DNA from: Planctomycetes bacterium UBA2386
Lineage (GTDB): Bacteria > Planctomycetota > UBA1135 > UBA2386
NCBI GenBank assembly: GCA_002343845.1
Contig: DDSQ01000036.1
Coordinates: 1-10,609, forward strand
Direction of reading: 5' to 3'
Length of the DNA stretch: 10,609 nucleotides
Position 1 is the first letter of the stretch; every line of letters begins with the position of its first letter. Both the position numbers and the translations under genes were made by a program. This document shows positions 6,049 to 10,609 of the stretch, in pieces. Below the pieces are notes generated by a model that did no database searches, had not been told where the DNA came from, and was given only the letters and a program-made list of their open reading frames with translations.

Positions 6049-7054
6049 CCGCGGCGTAGGCCGACAGCAGGGCGCCGATCTCCGCTTCTGGCGCGAAGCG
6101 CCGCTGGAAGTCCTCGCGGACGCGAACGCCGAGCGAGCCTGCCGCCGAGCGGTTGCGATAGAGCGCGAGGATCTGCCGGCACAGTTCGTCCTCGGTGTCG
6201 AACAGCAGGCCGGTCTCCTTGTGCCGGATCAGCTCGCGGTTGCCGGGAGCGTTCGAGGCGACGACCGCGCGACCGAGGATGCCGGCTTCGAGGATCGTCG
6301 GCGACGCCCCCTCGCTGAACGACGTGTTGAGCACGACGTCGGCGTCGGTGTAGGCAGCGCCCATGCGATCGTGCGCGAGCGTCGGCATCAGCCGCACGCC
6401 CGGGTGCTGCTGGCCGAGTTCGCGCATCTCGGCGGCGTAGGTCGCGTCCTGTTCGGGACCGGCGATGATCATCTCGACGTCGGCGCCCGACGTGCGCAGG
6501 TTGCCGACCACCCCGAGCGCGCGGTGCTGGCCCTTGATCGGGCGCAGGCCGCCGGGCAGGAAGATGAGGAATCGCTGGCGCGGGATGCCGAGCGAACGCC
6601 GCAAGTCGGTGCCGGTCGTCGGCAGGCGGACCGCGGCGCGCGGAACGACGTCGACCTTGCCGACGGCGTCCGGCACGCGCTCTTCGACGAGGCGGCCCGC
6701 TTCGGCCGTCGGCACCAGCACCCGGTGCGCGCGACGCACGACCTCGCAGACGATCGGGCCGCGGTCCTCCAGCATGTCGTGGTGCAGGTCTTCGCCACTC
6801 AGCGAGACGACCCACGGCGTGCGCAGTCCGAGCAACTGCACGCCGGTGCGCAGCGCGTCGTGGGCATGCACGATGTCGGGGCGGAAGCGACCGATGGTGC
6901 CTTCGAGCGACTGCTTGAGTCCGCCCTCCGTCGTGCTGCCGAACACCTCGCACAGGTGTCCACGCCCCTGCAGGCCATCGCGCCACCGCGTCACCGTGGC
7001 GATCCCGCCAAGATGCAGGTGGGTCGGCGCGGGCGTCAGCAGCAGGACCTTCAC
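6044..7054 (-). CDS. Family 4 glycosyltransferase (GT-B fold)
   Basis: The product has 336 residues. The Rossmann-like N-terminal domain opens with MKVLLLTPAPTHLHLGGIATV; the glycine-rich loop GGIAT (16-20) and 'DIVHAHD' (60-66) are typical of family 4 enzymes. The C-terminal, nucleotide-sugar-binding domain has 'LPGGLRPIKGQ' (166-176) with basic Arg171/Lys174 for phosphate contact. The E-x7-E motif is SEGASPTILEAG, with Glu248 and Glu256. 'ASNAPGNRELI' (266-276) and 'TGLLF' (281-285) complete the family pattern. It should transfer a sugar with retention from a nucleotide donor to a growing glycan on the cytoplasmic face of the membrane; donor and acceptor are unknown. The start is GTG 7054; no strong ribosome-binding site is visible. 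It is the last gene of the minus-strand polysaccharide operon, 33 bases after the BtpA-like gene, and converges with the nuclease gene. Confidence 0.9.
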   Translation of the reverse strand: MKVLLLTPAPTHLHLGGIATVTRWRDGLQGRGHLCEVFGSTTEGGLKQSLEGTIGRFRPDIVHAHDALRTGVQLLGLRTPWVVSLSGEDLHHDMLEDRGPIVCEVVRRAHRVLVPTAEAGRLVEERVPDAVGKVDVVPRAAVRLPTTGTDLRRSLGIPRQRFLIFLPGGLRPIKGQHRALGVVGNLRTSGADVEMIIAGPEQDATYAAEMRELGQQHPGVRLMPTLAHDRMGAAYTDADVVLNTSFSEGASPTILEAGILGRAVVASNAPGNRELIRHKETGLLFDTEDELCRQILALYRNRSAAGSLGVRVREDFQRRFAPEAEIGALLSAYAAA

Positions 7055-7087
7055 GGCTCGTGCATCGGCAACGCGGCCGCGTCCACT

Positions 7088-7882
7088 TCAGGCGCCGGCT
7101 GCCGGCGGGCAGGCCGCGCGCAGCGCACGCACCCGAGCGGGGTCGACGGGCGCGAGCACCTGGCCGTCGCGCTTGCAGGCGGTGCCGACGATCGCGCCGT
7201 CGCATCGCGGCCAGAGCGTCGGCGCGTTCCCGGCCGTGAGCCCACTGCCGAGCCAGATCGGGAACGCCCCCACCGCCGCACGCACGCGCGCGAGCAGTGC
7301 TCCGTCGACGGCCTCGCCGGTACGCGGCCCCGACAGCACGAGGCCTGTCGCGCCCGAGCGCTCGGCGAGATCGAGCGCCCCGGCGGCGACGTCGATCGGC
7401 GCCAGCGGCGTGGCGTGCTTGACCAGGAAGTCGGCGAGCACGTCGACCTTCGAGTGCAGGCGACGGCGGTAGGCGAACAGCCGCGCGGCCTCGCCGGCGA
7501 TCACACCCTGATCGGTCGCATACGCGCCCGCCAGCACGTTGACGCGGATCCAGCGGGCGCCGACCGCCGCCGCGACGCCGAGCGCGGCCACGCCGTCGTT
7601 GCGCAGGCAGTTGATGCCGACCGGCAGCCCGGTCGCATCCACGACCGCGCGCGCGACGATCGCCAGGGTGGCGACGACGTCGGGCGGCACGGGATCGTCC
7701 GCAGTGCCTTTGTGGAACGGGGCATCGCCGAAGTTCTCGACCACGAGCCCGTCGAAGCCGCCCGCTGCGTAGGCGCGCGCATCGGCGATCGCGGCGTCCA
7801 ACAACGACGACATCGAGCCGTGCCGGTTCGCCGACGGCGACGCCTGCAGGTGCACGACGCCGAGCAACGGCCGCGGCGTCAT
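7088..7882 (-). CDS. BtpA/SgcQ-family TIM-barrel protein
   Basis: The product has 264 residues and covers the whole family length. It starts GVVHLQASP (8-16), where family members have 'G(V/M)(V/I)H...P(L/G)PG'. 'GGFDGLVVENFGDAPF' (41-56) is the most diagnostic segment. 'GLPVGINCLRND' (85-96), 'ARWIRVNVLAGA' (109-120), 'SGATGLVLSGPRTG' (176-189) and 'PIWLGSGLTAGN' (208-219) follow as successive strands and phosphate-type loops of a (beta/alpha)8 barrel. BtpA was named for a role in photosystem I in cyanobacteria, and SgcQ lies in a sugar-related locus in E. coli; the reaction is not established. Its ATG overlaps the stop of the family 2 glycosyltransferase gene (ATGA), so translation is probably coupled, and a glycosyltransferase gene follows. 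This context suggests a sugar-metabolism job, such as supplying or modifying a sugar precursor, but that is inference. There is no signal peptide, so it should be cytoplasmic. Confidence 0.85.
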   Translation of the reverse strand: MTPRPLLGVVHLQASPSANRHGSMSSLLDAAIADARAYAAGGFDGLVVENFGDAPFHKGTADDPVPPDVVATLAIVARAVVDATGLPVGINCLRNDGVAALGVAAAVGARWIRVNVLAGAYATDQGVIAGEAARLFAYRRRLHSKVDVLADFLVKHATPLAPIDVAAGALDLAERSGATGLVLSGPRTGEAVDGALLARVRAAVGAFPIWLGSGLTAGNAPTLWPRCDGAIVGTACKRDGQVLAPVDPARVRALRAACPPAAGA

Positions 7883-8751
7883 GCGGGCAGCAGGCTGCGC
7901 AGCCGCATGCGCAACGCCTTCCAGCTGCGGGCGTAGCGCGACGCCTCGGCGATCAGCTCGCGCGCTTCGGCACGACGCCCTGCCGTCATCAGGTCCCAGG
8001 CCAGGTCGAGACGCACGTCCGCTTGCCGGCGTCGCGCCAGGGTCACGAAGTGCGCCTCCCCCTGCTGTGCCGCCACGATGCGCTCCATGATGCGGTCGAT
8101 GCCGCGCACGAAGCGGGTGTTCGCCGACAGGCTGGCCCCGTGCACACGGTAGAAGGTCAGCGGCTCGTTCAGGTAGGCGATCGGCTCGCGCACGCTCATG
8201 CGCAGCCAGAGGTCGAAGTCCTCGGTGGCGACGAGGTCCGGATGCTCGTCGAAGCAACCCGCCGCGCGGACTGCCTCGGTGCGCGCGACGACCGTGCTGC
8301 AGATGATCGGATTCTCCCGCAGCAGCGCCTCCTGCGTCAGCACCGACGGCACGACCCGCTTCTGGTTCTTGCGGCCTTCGATGCGGTCGTCACGCACGAT
8401 CCACGCATCGGTGCCGATGCACAGGGCCTGCAGTTCTTCGAGCCACTTGATCGCGAGCTGGAGCTTGTCCGGCGCGAACCAGTCGTCGGCATCGAGGAAC
8501 GCGACGAACTCCGTCTTCGCGAGATCGATGCCGCGGTTGCGCGCGGCCCCGGGCCCCCGCTTCTCCTGCGTGACCACCGTCACGCCGAACTGGCGCGCGA
8601 TGAGCCCGGTGTCGTCGGTCGAGCCGTCGTCGACGACGACGATCGCCTCGGGCAACACCGACTGCTGCTGCAGCGACTCGAGCGTGATCCGCAGGTACGG
8701 CGCGGCCTGGTGGGCGGGAATCACGACCGTCACGGGCGCGGTGCCGTTCAT
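7879..8751 (-). CDS. Family 2 glycosyltransferase (GT-A fold)
   Basis: The product has 290 residues. The N-terminus 'VTVVIPAHQAAPYLRITLESL' is split between the first strand (7-13) and first helix (17-27) of the GT-A fold. Nucleotide-binding Asp41/Asp42 lie in VVVDDGSTDDT (38-48). 'GPGAARNRGI' (66-75) is the conserved loop. The metal-binding DXD is Asp87-Ala-Asp89 in FLDADDWF. The catalytic-base candidate is Glu177-Asp178 in ATEDFDLWLRM (175-185). It should invert stereochemistry while adding a sugar from a nucleotide donor; donor and acceptor cannot be told. The C-terminal 60 residues are helical and Arg/Ala-rich and may contact the membrane. The ATG overlaps the flippase stop by four bases (ATGA), and its own stop overlaps the BtpA-like start in the same way, so all three are probably made as one coupled unit. 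Confidence 0.92.
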   Translation of the reverse strand: MNGTAPVTVVIPAHQAAPYLRITLESLQQQSVLPEAIVVVDDGSTDDTGLIARQFGVTVVTQEKRGPGAARNRGIDLAKTEFVAFLDADDWFAPDKLQLAIKWLEELQALCIGTDAWIVRDDRIEGRKNQKRVVPSVLTQEALLRENPIICSTVVARTEAVRAAGCFDEHPDLVATEDFDLWLRMSVREPIAYLNEPLTFYRVHGASLSANTRFVRGIDRIMERIVAAQQGEAHFVTLARRRQADVRLDLAWDLMTAGRRAEARELIAEASRYARSWKALRMRLRSLLPA

Positions 8752-10178
8752 CCACGACTCCTGCGCAACTTGCCGAAGACTGCCGCCACGATGTCGCGAA
8801 TGTACCGGAAGTCGCTCGGATGCACGATGACGCAGCGCCAGGCGGCGATGCCGGTCTGCCGCGACCAGGCGACCAGCGTCCACGCCGAGCCGAGCACGTA
8901 GGCGACCGACGAGGCCCAGGCGGCGCCCAACGCGCCGTGCGACGGGATCCAGGCGATGTCGAGCGCGAGCATCGCGACGAACACCACGAGCTGCGCGTTC
9001 ACACACGTCTGCAGCCGATCGCGCGCCGCGAGATCGGCCTGCAGCACCTTCGAGACCGTGTAGGCGACGGTCCCCGGCGCCAGTGCCAGCAGTGCGGCAC
9101 CGACGTGTGGACTCCAGCCGTCGAACCACACCTGGTCGCTGCCCTTCGCCAGCATGGTGATGAACCCCATCACCGGATCGATCAGCAGCAGGATCGCGGC
9201 GGCGCCGACGACCGACAGCAGGAGACCGAAGCGCGACAGGATCGGCGTCATCGTCCGCGCCTGCTCGTGCGTGCTGCCCGCGACCTTCGAGAAGAACAGG
9301 TCGCGCATCGCCTCGGGGAAGTGCCACACGAGTTCGGCCCAGGTGACCGCCATCGAGTAGAAGGCGACCTGCGCGAACGCGAGGTCTTTCGCGGCCTGCT
9401 CGTCGCTGCCCTTGGCGACGTACGTGGTGATCAGGATCGCACCGAGCACGACCAGATCGAGCCGGTGGTTCAGGTAGACGAGCGTCGACGTGAGGTTCGC
9501 CTTCCACCCGAACCGCAGCGCCTCGCCCAGGAACCCGCGGTGCATGCGCACGCGCAGCTGGACCACCTTGCGCACGAGCCACAGCGTCACCAGGACCACC
9601 ACCGCCGTCGACCACAGGCGCCCCCACGCGACGCCGAGCGGTACGTGTTCGTTGGCGACGCTACCGCCGAACCAGAAGAAGCAGGCGAAGAACGCCGGCA
9701 GGAATGCGAGCGACGTGACGAGGTGCACGACGCCGTAGTCCTTGATCCTCTCGGTCGCGAGCTGCGTGCTGTTGGCGTAGCTGGCGACCAGCAGCAAGGG
9801 CACGGCCGCACAGATCGGCAACACGAGCCACGGATCGGTCGTCCAGTCCGCGCGCAGCAGCGGCAGCACGAAGAGGCTGACCAGGGCCGCCACGACCGCG
9901 ACGATGCCGCCCCAGACGAGCGCGACCGCCATCGACGTCTCGAAGGCGACCTGCGCCGGCCAGCGCCCTCGCCGCACCAGCCAGACGAGTGCGGTGGCGA
10001 GCCCGAGGTTGGCGATCGCGCCGAGGATGAACGGCAGCGAGGCGGCGATGCCGGCGTGGCCGTGCTGGTCGGGCTGGTCGGCCGTCAGCAGGTACAGCAC
10101 GAGCCCGCCGCCCTTGTCGACCGCGACGACGAGGACGTGGACCAGGAAGGTGAAGACCACCCACCGCCGGAAGTTCAC
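8748..10178 (-). CDS. Wzx-like polysaccharide flippase (MOP superfamily)
   Basis: The product has 476 residues and is mostly membrane-embedded. Hydrophobic segments lie at about 7-30, 42-67, 82-105, 117-133, 149-170, 186-203, 230-251, 264-284, 315-345, 358-376, 395-411 and 418-438, so roughly twelve. This is typical of oligosaccharide flippases of the MOP/MATE superfamily. 'FGWKANLTSTLVYLNHRLDLVVLG' (223-246, given here as two runs: FGWKANLTSTL and VYLNHRLDLVVLG) matches the family's mid-protein segment. 'IPSHGALGAAWASSVAYVLG' (411-430) matches the usual twelfth-helix region. It would move a lipid-linked oligosaccharide from the cytoplasmic to the periplasmic face. The start is GTG 10178, with no strong ribosome-binding site and a six-codon ATG frame just upstream. 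It is the first gene of the minus-strand operon, ahead of the two glycosyltransferases and the BtpA-like gene, and is divergent from the sugar transferase at the right edge. Confidence 0.85.
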   Translation of the reverse strand: MNFRRWVVFTFLVHVLVVAVDKGGGLVLYLLTADQPDQHGHAGIAASLPFILGAIANLGLATALVWLVRRGRWPAQVAFETSMAVALVWGGIVAVVAALVSLFVLPLLRADWTTDPWLVLPICAAVPLLLVASYANSTQLATERIKDYGVVHLVTSLAFLPAFFACFFWFGGSVANEHVPLGVAWGRLWSTAVVVLVTLWLVRKVVQLRVRMHRGFLGEALRFGWKANLTSTLVYLNHRLDLVVLGAILITTYVAKGSDEQAAKDLAFAQVAFYSMAVTWAELVWHFPEAMRDLFFSKVAGSTHEQARTMTPILSRFGLLLSVVGAAAILLLIDPVMGFITMLAKGSDQVWFDGWSPHVGAALLALAPGTVAYTVSKVLQADLAARDRLQTCVNAQLVVFVAMLALDIAWIPSHGALGAAWASSVAYVLGSAWTLVAWSRQTGIAAWRCVIVHPSDFRYIRDIVAAVFGKLRRSRG

Positions 10179-10351
10179 GTGTGTCTCGCGCGCATGAGTT
10201 CGGTCTGCACCGCCCGTCGATCGAACGCCGGATGCTACCGACGCTGCGTCGCCCGGCGCAGCGCGACTGCCGCCCGGTCACGGCTCGGGCTTGTATCGGG
10301 GGCGGCCCGCCGCGAGCTTGACGACCACTCGTGACGCCGACCCGGCCAGCC
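10179..10351. other. Divergent intergenic region of the polysaccharide locus
   Basis: This is 173 bases between the flippase start (-) and the sugar transferase start (+). It should hold promoters in both directions. A TTGACG hexamer at 10318-10323 on the plus strand resembles a -35 box, but no acceptable -10 follows at the usual distance before the ATG. I do not call a promoter. Confidence 0.4.
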
Positions 10352-10609
10352 ATGCGCCTCGTCTTCCTTTGCCAGCGCGTGCCATGGCCGCCCGACCGCG
10401 GCGACCGCATCACGACCTGGAACTTCCTGCAGCACTTCCTCGCGCGCGGGTTCCGGGTGCAGGTCGGGTGCTTCCGCGAAGAGGCGCGCGATGCGGAAGG
10501 CGTGGCGTTCCTCCGCGAGCAGGGCGTCGAAGTCGTGGCACCCGGGCTCTCGCGCCGCTGGCGCAAGATCACGAGCCTGCGCGGCCTGTTGACCGGCGAG
10601 CCGCTGACG
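10352..10609 (+). CDS. Sugar transferase N-terminus, PEP-CTERM/exosortase-associated type (3' end outside window)
   Basis: Eighty-six codons are visible from ATG 10352 to the right edge, with no stop. The N-terminus MRLVFLCQRVPWPPDRGDR (1-19) has the 'C-(H/Q)-R-x-P-x-P-P-(D)-(K/R)-G-D' signature that opens the TIGR03087 family (Stp1-type sugar transferases of PEP-CTERM/EpsH systems). 'NFLQHFLARGFRVQVGCF' (24-41) and 'SLRGLLTGEPLT' (75-86) also fit that family, whose members have a GT-B fold like family 4. An in-frame GTG at 10331 would add seven residues; neither start has a clear ribosome-binding site. It would add a sugar in exopolysaccharide assembly. Being divergent from the flippase operon, it probably begins a second transcription unit of the same locus. 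The subfamily call depends on an 86-residue fragment; glycosyltransferase with a GT-B fold is the safer part. Confidence 0.75.
   Translation, partial: MRLVFLCQRVPWPPDRGDRITTWNFLQHFLARGFRVQVGCFREEARDAEGVAFLREQGVEVVAPGLSRRWRKITSLRGLLTGEPLT

Noticed and set aside
3801..6059. Open frame of 752 codons on the plus strand
   Set aside because: It overlaps two supported genes in another frame, is extremely Arg-rich and has no motif; it is long only because stops are rare in this composition.
10318..10323. TTGACG as a -35 promoter box for the right-edge gene
   Set aside because: No -10-like hexamer occurs 16-18 bases downstream, and the spacing would place it at the start codon.
8820..10334. Open frame of 504 codons on the plus strand, opposite the flippase gene
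   Set aside because: The product is dominated by Arg, Asp, Glu, Gln and His, the antisense reading of hydrophobic membrane codons. The flippase frame on the other strand has regular membrane segments and family motifs.
1..10609. CRISPR arrays, tRNA or rRNA genes, insertion sequences, tandem repeats, phage or transposase genes
   Set aside because: I looked for regularly spaced repeats, cloverleaf-like sequences and recombinase motifs and saw none.

Overview
The window is uniformly GC-rich and densely coded, with GC at nearly every third codon position. All annotated genes share this composition, and I see no tRNA, rRNA, insertion sequence, CRISPR array or composition break. Signal peptides, an M48 protease tail, a SIMPL-domain protein and a Wzx-type flippase suggest a Gram-negative-type bacterium. 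Planctomycetota, Myxococcota or a high-GC proteobacterium would all fit, and I cannot choose between them from sequence alone.

Left third (1-3487): the 3' end of an M48-type metallopeptidase gene (+) is followed, after a hairpin, by a secreted SIMPL-domain protein (+). That gene converges on a membrane-anchored SGNH/GDSL hydrolase (-). A 234-base divergent spacer then leads to a small multi-drug export family membrane protein (+).

Middle (3488-6039): an unrecognised exported protein with a C-terminal membrane anchor (+) precedes a DUF2779-type nuclease (+). The nuclease keeps the Cas4-like PD-(D/E)XK motifs and the four iron-sulphur cysteines in its N-terminal half. Its C-terminal RNase H-like half appears to have lost its first catalytic motif, and this is the most unusual protein in the window.

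Right part (6044-10609): this is a surface-polysaccharide locus. A minus-strand operon runs flippase -> family 2 glycosyltransferase -> BtpA-family TIM-barrel protein -> family 4 glycosyltransferase. The first two junctions are 4-base ATGA overlaps and the third is a 33-base gap. Divergent from it, the right edge carries the N-terminus of a sugar transferase resembling the PEP-CTERM/exosortase-associated family (TIGR03087), so an exopolysaccharide/exosortase cluster may continue beyond the window. The glycosyltransferases would build a lipid-linked glycan and the flippase would carry it across the inner membrane. The role of the BtpA-like protein there is unknown and worth checking.

Two convergent gene pairs (around 1440/1457 and 6039/6044) end head-on within a few bases, with their TGA stops in the arms of inverted repeats. 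No stretch over 300 bases lacks a gene; the largest spacers are 2486-2719 and 10179-10351.
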